DNA of 64,000 bases from Halodesulfovibrio sp. MK-HDV (GCF_009914765.1 NZ_WYDS01000013.1:62001-126000), one strand, 5' to 3'; positions 44,057 through 52,342 are shown, numbered from the stretch's first letter. Numbers and translations: made by a program. Notes: a model not told the origin generated them from the letters alone.

Positions 44057-44653
44057 ATGAAAACATTTTTCTTTTTTGGCGATTCCCTAACTCTCGGTGT
44101 GAACGATCCGTCATTGCATGGGTGGATTGGTCAGTTAAGCTTGGTATCCGGCGTGCCGGTGCCTCCTGCTACCTTTTACAATATGGGCGCACGAAAGCAT
44201 TCCAGTTTGGCTATAGCCAAGAGATGGAAGGCTGAAGTTGAAGCCAGACTTATTGCAGAAAGTAAGCCCCGTCTTTTGTTCACATTTGGTGTCGTTGATA
44301 TGGCTACACCTGCCGGTCAGCAAAATCTTTCTATTGAAGAGTCTGTCGAGAACGCACGAACCATCCTTGTTGATGCAGTAGAAACCTACGGCAAAAAGAA
44401 TATCGTTATGGTGAGCCCGTTTCCTGTTGTGAACCTTGAGCATTGCGCTCGGATTGGTGAGTTATCTGCTGCGTATTTGGATATGTGCGCAGATTATGAC
44501 ATTTCGTATGTAGATATATTTACGAAGCTGTCACAGCATGAACCGTACTTGAATAATTTGTCTGATGGTATTCACCCAAGTGAAGAAGGAAATGCTATTA
44601 TCGCAAGCACTCTTCATAGCCATGAGCATATTGTACTGTGGATGAATAGCTAG
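44057..44653 (+). CDS. SGNH/GDSL-family hydrolase
   Basis: A 198-residue esterase/lipase-type protein. Block I is FFFGDSLTLGVND with the nucleophile Ser11; the glycine block is near YNMGARKHS; the catalytic Asp-x-x-His is in LSDGIHPSEEGNAII near the C-terminus. It has no signal peptide, so it is cytoplasmic. GGAGAGAGT precedes ATG. The substrate is unknown. Confidence 0.88.
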   Translation: MKTFFFFGDSLTLGVNDPSLHGWIGQLSLVSGVPVPPATFYNMGARKHSSLAIAKRWKAEVEARLIAESKPRLLFTFGVVDMATPAGQQNLSIEESVENARTILVDAVETYGKKNIVMVSPFPVVNLEHCARIGELSAAYLDMCADYDISYVDIFTKLSQHEPYLNNLSDGIHPSEEGNAIIASTLHSHEHIVLWMNS

Positions 44654-44719
44654 CTATTTCGTAGGACGTTTGACGGGTGCTTCGTATTGTCGTTAGGCAA
44701 GCCCGTATGTAATGTATTA

Positions 44720-44752
44720 AAAGGCTGTGCAATATGTGCGCAGCCTTTTTTA
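44720..44752 (+). terminator. Rho-independent terminator after the GDSL hydrolase gene
   Basis: AAGGCTGTGC pairs with GCGCAGCCTT (one G-U) and is followed by a T-run. Confidence 0.85.
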
Positions 44753-44910
44753 TGCTTTTTAAAATGCGTTGTGAGTGTGTCCTCATGATTTTTAGACTGT
44801 TTTTATTGAATAAACTTGTTCTATAAAAAAAATTCATGAAAAAGGTGAATTCTTTGAATTTTACTTTAAAAGCCCTCAAGCATAGATATTCATCAACGGA
44901 GGGAAACGAC

Positions 44911-45027
44911 ATGAAATACATTATGAGTGCTTGGAAAAGATTAGAAAATGCTCTGGTAGACGCAACATTCGCTGAAGTTGGTTGCGGAACCTATTGTACT
45001 TGCTGCAACAAACGCTGCAGAAAGTAG
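44911..45027 (+). CDS. Cysteine-rich small protein, array copy 1
   Basis: A 38-residue protein: MKYIMSAWKRLENALVDATF then AEVGCGTYCTCCNKRCRK. The N-terminal half is an amphipathic helix; the C-terminal half has five Cys in a basic tail. GGAGGGAAACGAC gives an ideal ribosome binding site. The frame stays open upstream to 44836, but copy 4 is frameshifted there, which argues for the short start. A terminator follows at once. Copy 2 is identical in protein sequence. I do not recognise the family with certainty; the helix resembles small FAEAGE-type proteins of deltaproteobacteria. Possible roles are a metal- or cluster-binding peptide or a modified-peptide precursor. Confidence 0.82.
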   Translation: MKYIMSAWKRLENALVDATFAEVGCGTYCTCCNKRCRK

Positions 45028-45028
45028 A

Positions 45029-45050
45029 AAAAGCGCCTTAAGGCGCTTTT
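45029..45050 (+). terminator. Terminator of array copy 1
   Basis: AAAGCGCCTT/AAGGCGCTTT, directly after the stop. A second hairpin with a T-run follows near 45143-45173 (CCTACAGA/TCTGTGGG). Confidence 0.88.
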
Positions 45051-45395
45051 CTGCGTTTCTGGGGTATGGATTTTTTAGCAACAGGAAGCATCTCCTTCAC
45101 CCGTGAACGACAGTAGGCCCAATTTGTGCCTTCGTATGAAATATCCTACAGATCATTCTGTGGGCTTTTTTTTGAGAACTTTTTGGGTGCTGTTGAAGCC
45201 TTTTAGCACCTGCAAGACTCTTTTTTTAAAAGAATACACATAGGTCGTGATAGTTCGCTGAGTATCTTTGTGCTTAACCCTTTGAAAGAGAACGGTATTT
45301 GAGCAACATAAAAAAAATTCATGGAAAAGGTGAATTCTTTGAATTTTACTTTGAAAGCCCTCAAGCATAGATATTCATCAACAGAGGGAAACGAC

Positions 45396-45512
45396 ATGAA
45401 ATACATTATGAGTGCTTGGAAAAGATTAGAAAATGCTCTGGTAGACGCAACATTCGCTGAAGTTGGTTGCGGAACCTATTGTACTTGCTGCAACAAACGC
45501 TGCAGAAAGTAG
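45396..45512 (+). CDS. Cysteine-rich small protein, array copy 2
   Basis: A 38-residue protein identical in sequence to copy 1 (MKYIMSAWKRLENALVDATF, then AEVGCGTYCTCCNKRCRK). The leader from about 45316, the ribosome binding site (GAGGGAAACGAC) and the terminator are nearly identical to those of copy 1, so this is a recent duplication. The flanks beyond the terminator have diverged strongly. Like copy 1 it is a transcription unit of its own. Confidence 0.82.
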   Translation: MKYIMSAWKRLENALVDATFAEVGCGTYCTCCNKRCRK

Positions 45513-45513
45513 A

Positions 45514-45535
45514 AAAAGCGCCTTAAGGCGCTTTT
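45514..45535 (+). terminator. Terminator of array copy 2
   Basis: AAAGCGCCTT/AAGGCGCTTT, identical to that of copy 1. A second hairpin with a T-run is near 45620-45650 (CCTGCAGA/TCTGTGGG). Confidence 0.88.
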
Positions 45536-45858
45536 CTGCGTTTCTGGGGTTCGTCATTTTCGCAGAAGTTCCAAATTTATAGCGCCAGAAGTTAAATATT
45601 CGTTGTCCACGTACGAAGTTTCCTGCAGATCAATCTGTGGGATTTTTTTGTTGATGAGGGGAGACGTTGACCATTGTGAGTATTACTTTTGTTTAAAAAA
45701 GTATGACTATTTCTAAAAAGACTTTTTTCGATGACTGCAAACCCTTTGATACCAAGGGTTTTTAAATATCATAAAAAAAAGTTATGGAATGGATGAATTC
45801 TTTGAATTTTACTTTCCGTTTGACGAAGCTTAATTGTAGTTCAACGGAGGGAAAGAAA

Positions 45859-45972
45859 ATGAAATACATTAAGAGTGCCTGGAGACGATTAGAGAATGCT
45901 TTGGTAGACGCGACTTTTGCGGAAGTTGGATGTTGTACCGTTTGTACTGGCTGTAACCGTTGCAGAAAGTAG
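45859..45972 (+). CDS. Cysteine-rich small protein, array copy 3
   Basis: A 37-residue homologue of copies 1 and 2: MKYIKSAWRRLENALVDATF then AEVGCCTVCTGCNRCRK. The helical part is kept almost unchanged while the cysteine tail varies (five Cys in CCTVCTGCNRC). The ribosome binding site is GGAGGGAAAGAAA. Upstream, AACCCTTTGATACCAAGGGTT (arms only, 45739-45762) is a hairpin with T-run that ends read-through from copy 2. Confidence 0.82.
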   Translation: MKYIKSAWRRLENALVDATFAEVGCCTVCTGCNRCRK

Positions 45973-45973
45973 A

Positions 45974-45996
45974 AAAAGCGCCATGAGGCGCTTTTC
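45974..45996 (+). terminator. Terminator of array copy 3
   Basis: AAAGCGCC/GGCGCTTT with an ATGA loop. A further hairpin with T-run (CCTGTAGAA/TTCTACAGG) lies near 46098-46126. Confidence 0.85.
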
Positions 45997-46361
45997 TTAT
46001 TTTGTCTGAACAGCAAATCTGGAGAACGTGAAAAGTTTCACTATTGATGTTTTTTCTGCTATTACTTCTTTTGTAAACATAGATTGCATACTCGTCACCT
46101 GTAGAACAGTTTCTACAGGTTTTTTTGTGTCCAAGTATAGAACTACTAAAGTAGAAAATCAGAAGTGCAGAGGAAAATTGTGTATGCAAGATCCTTTTTG
46201 AAAAAAGTTTCAAGGTGATCGTGAAGGGGCAATCGCTTCTAATCCTTTGATACCAAGAGTAAAAAGGGTTTCATGAATTTTTTTCATGGAAAAGCTAAAA
46301 AGTTTGAATTTTACTTCGAAGACGGTCAGGCATAGTTACTTTCTCAACGGAGGGAAACGAG

Positions 46362-46475
46362 ATGAAATACATTAAAAGTGCTTGGAAAAAATTAGAGAAC
46401 GCTCTGGTAGACGCAACATTCGCTGAAGTTGGTTGTGGAACCATTTGTACTGGCTGCAGACGCTGCGGAAAGTAA
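46362..46475 (+). CDS. Cysteine-rich small protein, array copy 4
   Basis: A 37-residue homologue: MKYIKSAWKKLENALVDATF then AEVGCGTICTGCRRCGK (four Cys). GGAGGGAAACGAG is the ribosome binding site. In the leader, bases corresponding to the upstream extension of copies 1-3 are out of frame with this gene, which shows that translation starts at ATG 46362. It is followed by a terminator and then by the gene for a larger cysteine-rich protein. Confidence 0.82.
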   Translation: MKYIKSAWKKLENALVDATFAEVGCGTICTGCRRCGK

Positions 46476-46500
46476 AAAGTGCCGAAAGGCACTTTTTTTT
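46476..46500 (+). terminator. Terminator of array copy 4
   Basis: AAAAGTGCC/GGCACTTTT with a GAAA loop and a run of T. Confidence 0.9.
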
Positions 46501-46599
46501 TGCCTAATGAAAACTGTTCACGGGTTGCGCTTGACTTTGGTTGCTTTTGACGGGCACAAATTGGTGTCAAAGATAGCACTCGAAAATTAGGTAGGAGAG

Positions 46600-47373
46600 A
46601 TGATGACACTTTCATCAGAGAATACAATGCAGGAAGTCGTAGCACCAACGGGGGTCGTTACGATTGCTGGCCGCAAGGCAAAGATTACACTGGAAACCAC
46701 GTTTCCAGATAGTCCCGCATGGCAGCCGCATCCTGTTGATCCAGAAAAAGCCGAGCGTATGGCATATGATGGTTGTATCGGGGGATACGGTTGTTGTTAC
46801 GCTGCGTTCTATAGCATCATCGGGCAAATGGCTGAAAAGCACGGGGCACCATACAAAGATTTTCCGTTCCATGCCATGAAAGCAGGGCGCTCCGGCATCG
46901 GTGGATGGAAATCTACCTGCGGTGCACTCGTTGGCGCGGCGTTCGCCTACGGTCTATTTTACGAGAAGAAAGAGCATAACGAACTCGTACGTGAACTCTT
47001 CCACTGGCACGACACAACCGCGCTGCCAGTCTATCGTCCGAAAACGAACTGCAAGCTGGATGTAGACATTCCAAGCAGCATCAGTGGCTCAGTATTATGT
47101 ACTGCATCTAAAGCTCGCTGGGCATATGCATCAGGGTTTCCAATTAAATCCAAAGAATGTTCAGAACGCTGCGCACGCCTCACGGCAGATGTCGCACGCA
47201 AAGCCATAGAAATTTTACACGCTAAAATGGATGGCACCTTTGTCGCAACAGCGGACAAGAATGCCGGCATGAAGTGTGATGACTGCGATAACTGTGATTC
47301 TTCTTTTAAAGAGGAAGCTGCATCAGTAATTATCGTAAAGCAGCCAGAATATCGGTCTGTAAAAGCTAGTTAA
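46600..47373 (+). CDS. C_GCAxxG_C_C-type cysteine-rich redox protein
   Basis: A 257-residue protein with cysteine motifs of the C_GCAxxG_C_C family: MAYDGCIGGYGCCYAAFYSI (about residue 52-70), STCGALVGAAFAYGLF (about 105) and KSKECSERCARLTADV near residue 187, with a late cluster CDDCDNCDSS. The first part resembles split-Soret cytochrome c proteins of Desulfovibrio, but no CxxCH heme motif and no signal peptide are seen. It probably binds an Fe-S cluster or other metal and acts in electron transfer (inference). TAGGAGAG precedes ATG. It follows the four-copy small-protein array, which is itself cysteine-rich. Confidence 0.78.
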   Translation: MMTLSSENTMQEVVAPTGVVTIAGRKAKITLETTFPDSPAWQPHPVDPEKAERMAYDGCIGGYGCCYAAFYSIIGQMAEKHGAPYKDFPFHAMKAGRSGIGGWKSTCGALVGAAFAYGLFYEKKEHNELVRELFHWHDTTALPVYRPKTNCKLDVDIPSSISGSVLCTASKARWAYASGFPIKSKECSERCARLTADVARKAIEILHAKMDGTFVATADKNAGMKCDDCDNCDSSFKEEAASVIIVKQPEYRSVKAS

Positions 47374-47399
47374 GAGCTTGTAGTTCAGGCGATTGTTAT

Positions 47400-47585
47400 T
47401 GGCGGCCTTTTGGTGTTTGCCTCTGGCAGGTCTGCGACGACTTTTAGGATTGTCTCCGACGGCTGGGCTGAAACTTGTTTCACTGTCGCTTTCTGTAATC
47501 TCTCGTACCTTGAGAACAGCTACCGCTTTGAAAAAAGTTTCTCCCAGACCCCCATCCAAAACTTTTATTATGAGTTGCCAAGTTG
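47400..47585. repeat. Degenerate dispersed-repeat-like intergenic sequence
   Basis: Contains GCCTCTGGCAGGTCTGCG, GATTGTCTCCGACGGCTGGG and AAAAAAGTTTCTCCCAGACC blocks that recall the GC-rich repeat copies elsewhere in the window (TGTCTCCGACGGG). It is interrupted and partly decayed. The rest of 47374-47778 holds only this and a terminator. Confidence 0.45.
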
Positions 47586-47718
47586 TTACAGGGTAACGTG
47601 TTGGTAGTCCCTGATTTCGATTGGGGGTGGTTATTCGTAGTAAGTTTTTGAGGGATGTGGTTACTAGGCTGCGGCTTTTGTCTGAAGCGTATGCTGTAGC
47701 GTTTAAAATTTGTATATA

Positions 47719-47754
47719 AAAAAGGGCGTACCCAAATGGGTACGCCCTTTTCTT
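47719..47754. terminator. Bidirectional rho-independent terminator
   Basis: AAAGGGCGTACCC/GGGTACGCCCTTT has a 4-base loop. It ends the minus-strand coo operon and any plus-strand transcript from the left. Confidence 0.93.
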
Positions 47755-47778
47755 ACATTTACGGTACTAGCCTAGTTG

Positions 47779-48348
47779 CTAGTTAACAGGCTGAGCTTCT
47801 CCGCTGGTAGCAGCGATGCAGCAGCGTGCAGCTTCTTCAGCTTTCTGAGCCTGATATTCGTGGATTTCCACGAACTTGATTGCGCCGAACTTACATGCAC
47901 TAGCACATGCAGTGAGTTCTTCGCCATTCTTTGCGCGCCATTCGGAGCACTGGTCACATTTAATAGCAACCTTGCGTGATGTTGGAACAGCGTCACCGAT
48001 GATTGGTTCGTTATGAGCAACGTTAATAGCGCCGAACGGACAAACCATTACGCACATTTTACAACCAACGCAGAGCTGCTGGCGAACTCGAACCATGCCA
48101 GGTTCACGAACGAGCGCTGCTGTAGGACAAACGCGTGCACATGGTGCATTGTGGCACTGGTGGCACTGTACAGGAACTTTAGCTTTCTCAATTTTGCACA
48201 CTTTGATGCGGCTTAAGTGAGTAGCTTTGTTCTTAATGATTTCCTTACGGGTGAGGTTCGTGTGTGCTTCTACACATGCGATTTCACATTTTTTACAGCC
48301 TTTGCATTTTTCAGCATCAACAACTAATGCGTACTCTTTAGTTTCCAT
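47779..48348 (-). CDS. cooF: CooF-type ferredoxin, 4[4Fe-4S] electron-transfer subunit
   Basis: A 189-residue CooF/HycB-like polyferredoxin. Four cluster motifs are seen: CKGCKKCEIACVEAH, CHQCHNAPCARVCPTAAL, CVGCKMCVMVCPFGAI and a last group with CDQCSEW and CASACKFGAI. In CO-oxidising bacteria CooF carries electrons from CO dehydrogenase (CooS) to the membrane hydrogenase. No cooS follows; the operon ends here at a terminator. The start at 48348 is chosen because AAGGA lies 8 bases before it. It overlaps hypA by 11 bases. Confidence 0.9.
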   Translation of the reverse strand: METKEYALVVDAEKCKGCKKCEIACVEAHTNLTRKEIIKNKATHLSRIKVCKIEKAKVPVQCHQCHNAPCARVCPTAALVREPGMVRVRQQLCVGCKMCVMVCPFGAINVAHNEPIIGDAVPTSRKVAIKCDQCSEWRAKNGEELTACASACKFGAIKFVEIHEYQAQKAEEAARCCIAATSGEAQPVN

Positions 48349-48703
48349 AAGAATCATCCTTATTAACAGGTTCCACTTCGAGACTTTTTACTTGTAATTC
48401 TCGACCGGTAACCATTGTGAGATTTATATTTGAACATCGTGGACATGTATCCCCGATGCGTTTTTCAAACGTGTAGTGACATTCGCTGCATTTCCAGCTT
48501 GCCGGAACGTCAATGAATGTCAGCTGTACACCTTTAAGAGGTGTGTTCTCTGTGCAGATTTCAAAACAACCCTCTAGGGTATGTTTTTCTATGCAAGTAT
48601 GCTGACCAATTTCTATGCGAATTTCGCGCACGATCACGTCTTTACCCTTAACGGTCTCGTTGACAATGGTGATCATACTTTGCGTTATAGCTAATTCATG
48701 CAT
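48338..48703 (-). CDS. hypA: Hydrogenase nickel incorporation protein HypA
   Basis: A 121-residue HypA. It starts MHELAITQSM, with the N-terminal Met-His-Glu nickel site, and has the zinc site WKCSECHYTF...CPRCSNIN. It delivers nickel to the hydrogenase large subunit with HypB. The start at 48703 is fixed by the conserved MHE; GAGGGA lies upstream. It stands directly after cooH, the protein it matures. Confidence 0.95.
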   Translation of the reverse strand: MHELAITQSMITIVNETVKGKDVIVREIRIEIGQHTCIEKHTLEGCFEICTENTPLKGVQLTFIDVPASWKCSECHYTFEKRIGDTCPRCSNINLTMVTGRELQVKSLEVEPVNKDDSYGN

Positions 48704-48792
48704 CAGATTTTTCCCTCTTACTCTACGTAACCCCGCTGTTGCCCCTTCATCTACAGGCGGCAAACAAACAGAATACCCTTAAAAACCAATCA

Positions 48793-49878
48793 CTAGCGCT
48801 CTGTACAAGAGAGGCAAGGATCGATGCTGTTTACGATAAGCGCGATATCCGCAACTTTCGCTTTATCCAGCATTACGCGAAGACCTTCCCAGTTTACATA
48901 GGTAGGTACGCGCCATTTCAAGCGTTCAGGGTACATGGTGCCGTTGGTACGCATGTAGTAGATAAGTTCTCCACGTGGTGCTTCGGAACGAGCCACAGCC
49001 TGCCCGGCAGGGATATCTGGAAGTGGATCGCAGCAGATAGGCCCTTTAGGCATCTGATTGAGGCACTGTTCGATAATGCTGATTGATTCGAAAATCTCAC
49101 CAAGGCGTACAAGAGCACGGGAACGAACGTCGCAGCCATCGCCGAGAACAACATTGAAGTTAAGCATGTCATATGCAGCGTACGGGCTTTCTTTACGAAC
49201 ATCGTTATCAATGCCGGAGCCACGTGCTACTGGACCGCCAAGGCCGTATTCAATAGCAGCTTCCGGAGGAAGGATGCCTACGCCCTGTGTGCGTGCTTTA
49301 ACCTGTGGATGAGTTGCATACATGTGTCTGAACTCTTCAATAGGTTTTTTCAGTTCTTCAAGAGTCTTGCGAAGGTACGCTACAAGTTCGTCATCAAGAT
49401 CGTACTTGGCGCCGCCAATTGTGTTGGCGGAGATGTCCATGCGGTTGCCCCAGATGGACTCTTTAAGATCCTGCATGGTTTCACGAACTTCCATGGCATG
49501 CATGAAAAGTGTGTTGAAACCGATAACGTGCAGGCCGATACCCACGTTGAACATGTGAGAAGCAATACGTTTTACTTCGTCTGCAATGACGCGAAGGTAC
49601 TGACCGCGTTCAGGAACCTGAATTTGTGCGATGTTCTCAAGCGACATGCAGTATGTCAGCGGGTGGTTGTTGGAGCAGAGTGAACATACGCGCTCTGTGA
49701 GCACGATGTTCTGGAAAAAGTTTCTTTCAAGCGCAAGGCTTTCCATACCGCGGTGAGCGTGTCCTGCGAACATTTCGATGGACTGAACAACTTCACCTTT
49801 AACGTCTACCTGAAAGTACATTGGCTCTTCGAGCGCAACGTGCAGTGGACCAACCGGAATAGTGTATGTTTTAGACAT
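48793..49878 (-). CDS. cooH: CO-induced hydrogenase large (Ni-Fe) subunit
   Basis: A 361-residue NuoD/EchE-type hydrogenase subunit. Nickel ligands are C65 and C68 (TERVCSLCSNNH) and C355 and C358 (IDPCLSCTER). The protein ends three residues after the last Cys, so there is no C-terminal peptide for a maturation protease to remove, as in other Ech/Coo enzymes. It reduces protons to H2 or oxidises H2 and couples this to ion pumping. It overlaps no gene but starts 1 base before the end of cooU. Confidence 0.95.
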   Translation of the reverse strand: MSKTYTIPVGPLHVALEEPMYFQVDVKGEVVQSIEMFAGHAHRGMESLALERNFFQNIVLTERVCSLCSNNHPLTYCMSLENIAQIQVPERGQYLRVIADEVKRIASHMFNVGIGLHVIGFNTLFMHAMEVRETMQDLKESIWGNRMDISANTIGGAKYDLDDELVAYLRKTLEELKKPIEEFRHMYATHPQVKARTQGVGILPPEAAIEYGLGGPVARGSGIDNDVRKESPYAAYDMLNFNVVLGDGCDVRSRALVRLGEIFESISIIEQCLNQMPKGPICCDPLPDIPAGQAVARSEAPRGELIYYMRTNGTMYPERLKWRVPTYVNWEGLRVMLDKAKVADIALIVNSIDPCLSCTER

Positions 49879-49879
49879 G

Positions 49880-50407
49880 CTAGCTCTCCTCTCCTTTCTC
49901 ACCCATAATTTTTTCCCACAGTGAGTTGGTGGACGCACTGTTGGTCATGGTGGAAAGAGGAACAAGTCGTTCCATTGCTTCGGACTGTACAGTCTCGTGC
50001 AGGAACAAAGGACGCGGGTTTGGGTGGTTGCGTACGGTAATACCGTAGCTTTCCGCCATTTCGCGTTCAGCCCAGTCAGCAGATTTGTGCCATAGAGTAA
50101 TGGAAGGCACAGACGGCTCAACACCGGTAGGTAACAAGGTAACAGTGACAGACATACCTTTGATGACAAAGTGGTAGCACACTTCGTGGAAGGCTTTTTT
50201 GTCTTCTGCTTTAGCGTTACATGCGGAAATGGTTACAAGACGACCCTCAGGCAGAATTTTTTCTGCAAACAGAGGAAGGTCTTCAACTTCGTTAAGAGTG
50301 ACCCAGGCGAACTGGTTCTCTTTAAGGTCGGCAGTCCAGCTAAGTTCTGCACCCTTTGGCATTGTATCAACGAGGTTAATAACTCGCTGTTTCATTGTAT
50401 TAATCAT
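49880..50407 (-). CDS. cooU: CO-induced hydrogenase subunit CooU (NuoC-like)
   Basis: A 175-residue protein of the NuoC/EchD family. The family signature is WHKSADWAEREMAESYGI followed by HPNPRPLFLHE near the C-terminus. It helps assemble the hydrophilic arm between the large subunit and the ferredoxin subunit. The start at 50407 is chosen because GGAG lies upstream and because it gives the usual size; it overlaps cooX by 8 bases. Confidence 0.92.
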   Translation of the reverse strand: MINTMKQRVINLVDTMPKGAELSWTADLKENQFAWVTLNEVEDLPLFAEKILPEGRLVTISACNAKAEDKKAFHEVCYHFVIKGMSVTVTLLPTGVEPSVPSITLWHKSADWAEREMAESYGITVRNHPNPRPLFLHETVQSEAMERLVPLSTMTNSASTNSLWEKIMGEKGEES

Positions 50408-50924
50408 GGATATGAGCTCCAAACTGTTGAGCGGCTTTCTGTCGTCTGCACTCAGGACAAAGACTGTAGATGTTTTCGAGTTCTTCAGTTGGTGTACCGT
50501 AGATGTGGTCAAGCATTGCATGCGGCATATTCGGCATGGTCTGATCACATTCAGGACAACGGGCATATGCTATAAACTCGTGTTCTTTCTTTTTGTATTT
50601 GTCTTCGTTGCGATGCGCGGTTGACCAATTATTGGTTTGGCTAATCGCCTTAGTGGGACAGTAATGATGGCACATTCCGCAAAAAGTGCAGGTGTTATGC
50701 CATACATAAAAATCCTTACCGGAGCCGTCTTCACGTTCTACGTGCTTGATTGCGTTACCTGCACAAACAGTTGCACAGACACCGCAGCCAACACAGGAAT
50801 CAGGGTCAATAGTGACCTTGCCGCGAAGGCGGGCTGGGGTGAAGGTTTCACCGAACGGAAACGGGTCGGTGGAAGGGCCTTGCCTCAGGTTGTTCCAAAG
50901 AACTTTAAAGATACTAAGCACCAT
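50400..50924 (-). CDS. cooX: CO-induced hydrogenase ferredoxin subunit CooX (NuoI-like)
   Basis: A 174-residue NuoI/EchF-type protein with two 4Fe-4S motifs, CVGCGVCATVCAGNAIKH and CTFCGMCHHYCPTKAI, and extra C-terminal CxxC pairs (ARCPECDQT, SLCPECRRQ). It links the electron donor CooF to CooL. AAGGAGGTA precedes the start. The additional CxxC pairs may bind zinc or a further cluster. Confidence 0.93.
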   Translation of the reverse strand: MVLSIFKVLWNNLRQGPSTDPFPFGETFTPARLRGKVTIDPDSCVGCGVCATVCAGNAIKHVEREDGSGKDFYVWHNTCTFCGMCHHYCPTKAISQTNNWSTAHRNEDKYKKKEHEFIAYARCPECDQTMPNMPHAMLDHIYGTPTEELENIYSLCPECRRQKAAQQFGAHIHD

Positions 50925-50931
50925 TACCTCC

Positions 50932-51369
50932 TTAGATCCGTGTTTTCCAAATATCCAGTGCCATCGCTACACCTTCAAGAATAGCCTGAGGGCGAGGAGG
51001 ACAGCCAGATACGTTCACATCAACAGGAATAATATCGTCCAACATAATAGGTACAGAGTAGCTGCCGCGGAACACACCGCCGGAAATTGGGCAAATACCC
51101 ACAGCAATGGTTACCTTTGGGTCTGGAATCTCTTCATATACACGCAGCACTTTGTCTCTGACCATAGCGGTCACAGGGCCGGTGATAAGGACAATATCAG
51201 CATGCTTCGGACTGCCGCAGTATTTGCAGCCGAGGCGTTCAACGTCGTAGCGCGGAATAAGCGCTGTAGTAGCAAGTTCAACGTCACAACCGTTACATGA
51301 TCCCGCATTAATACGGTACAGCCACGGAGAACGGACAGCTTTGCTTTTAATTGCATCGATAATAGACAT
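50932..51369 (-). CDS. cooL: CO-induced hydrogenase small subunit CooL (NuoB-like)
   Basis: A 145-residue NuoB/EchC-type protein that holds the proximal 4Fe-4S cluster beside the Ni-Fe site. Ligands are in NAGSCNGCDVELATT, GICPISGGVF and VSGCPPRPQAILEG. AAGGAAAGCTGAT precedes the start. It lies in the conserved order cooK-cooL-cooX. Confidence 0.95.
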   Translation of the reverse strand: MSIIDAIKSKAVRSPWLYRINAGSCNGCDVELATTALIPRYDVERLGCKYCGSPKHADIVLITGPVTAMVRDKVLRVYEEIPDPKVTIAVGICPISGGVFRGSYSVPIMLDDIIPVDVNVSGCPPRPQAILEGVAMALDIWKTRI

Positions 51370-51380
51370 ATCAGCTTTCC

Positions 51381-52340
51381 TTATTTGAGCAGAAGAGTCA
51401 GTCCAAGACTCACGTATGCCAGCACTGACGGGTACTTGAGGTAGAACTTAAAAGTCTGGTCAGTACGCAGGCGTCCGGTCGCAGAGCGAACAATGGTTAC
51501 GGACACGAGCATGAGCATGAAGCATTTGAAAATGAACCATGCAAGGTTGGCCAGAGCGCCGCCAGGGATTGTGCCCGGGAAGAAGAGTGTCACGCCGAGA
51601 CCCATCACAACAACCAACTTGAGCGCGCTCGCGAGGTTGAACATGGCAAGTAACGGACCAGAGTACTCAAGCAGCGGGCCTTCAAGCAGTTCCGGCTCAG
51701 CTTCCGGCAGGTCAAATGGTACTACGCCCATTGTGCCCGGAATGAAGCAGAGGAATGCGATGAAAGCTGGAATCATGCTCAGGTTAAAGCCGAAGGAGCC
51801 GTTTGCGTGCTGGTATGACACAACCTGTGCAAGGGAGAACTCAGAACCGTCTGCGCCGCCTGCTTTGAGTGCAACAGTGAGGAGCACAACAAGCAGAGGG
51901 ATTTCATACGCGAACATGAGTACCATTTCACGGGAAGTACCGATTGCGCCGTACGGAGAGCTGGACGCGGAACCTGCGAGCATAAATGCAATCGCAGGAA
52001 TCGGCAGCAAGTACAGAAGCATCAGCATATCGCCAAGACCGGAAGCACCGTCCCATACACCTGGAACAGGGATGAGCATTGCTGCTACCATCATACCCAT
52101 GAAGCCGAATACAGGAGCAAACTTGAAGATTGCTTTGTTTGCGGTATCAGGGATGATTGTCTCTTTTTGACTCAACTTAATGATGTCGTAGAAAGGCTGA
52201 AGGATCGGAGGACCCACACGGCGCTGGAGGCGCGCGCAGATCTTACGGTCAAAACCTTTTAGAATAAGTCCCAGAATCAGAGCGAACAGCCCGCCCGGGA
52301 ATATGAGTAAGTGAAAGCTATGTGTAAGCATATCTAACAT
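51381..52340 (-). CDS. cooK: CO-induced hydrogenase membrane subunit CooK (NuoH-like)
   Basis: A 319-residue membrane protein of the NuoH/EchB family with eight or so helices. Typical blocks are ICARLQRRVGPPILQPFYDI (residues about 31-50), the AYEIPLLVVLL helix and DLPEAEPELLEGPLLEYSG, where the acidic loop contacts the hydrophilic arm. It joins the redox part to the ion-pumping part. It starts 2 bases after cooM ends. Confidence 0.95.
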   Translation of the reverse strand: MLDMLTHSFHLLIFPGGLFALILGLILKGFDRKICARLQRRVGPPILQPFYDIIKLSQKETIIPDTANKAIFKFAPVFGFMGMMVAAMLIPVPGVWDGASGLGDMLMLLYLLPIPAIAFMLAGSASSSPYGAIGTSREMVLMFAYEIPLLVVLLTVALKAGGADGSEFSLAQVVSYQHANGSFGFNLSMIPAFIAFLCFIPGTMGVVPFDLPEAEPELLEGPLLEYSGPLLAMFNLASALKLVVVMGLGVTLFFPGTIPGGALANLAWFIFKCFMLMLVSVTIVRSATGRLRTDQTFKFYLKYPSVLAYVSLGLTLLLK

Positions 52341-52342
52341 GA

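Noticed and set aside
44836-45027. 63-residue extended form of the cysteine-rich small protein
   Set aside because: Copy 4 is out of frame in the extension, and every copy has an ideal ribosome binding site before the internal ATG.
44830-46500. The tandem array as a CRISPR or simple satellite
   Set aside because: Units are about 480 bases with coding content and diverged spacers; no 25-40 base repeat/spacer pattern.
48793-50924. Naming the hydrogenase genes echC-F
   Set aside because: The double-size first subunit and the order with hypA and the four-cluster ferredoxin fit the coo operon better than ech.
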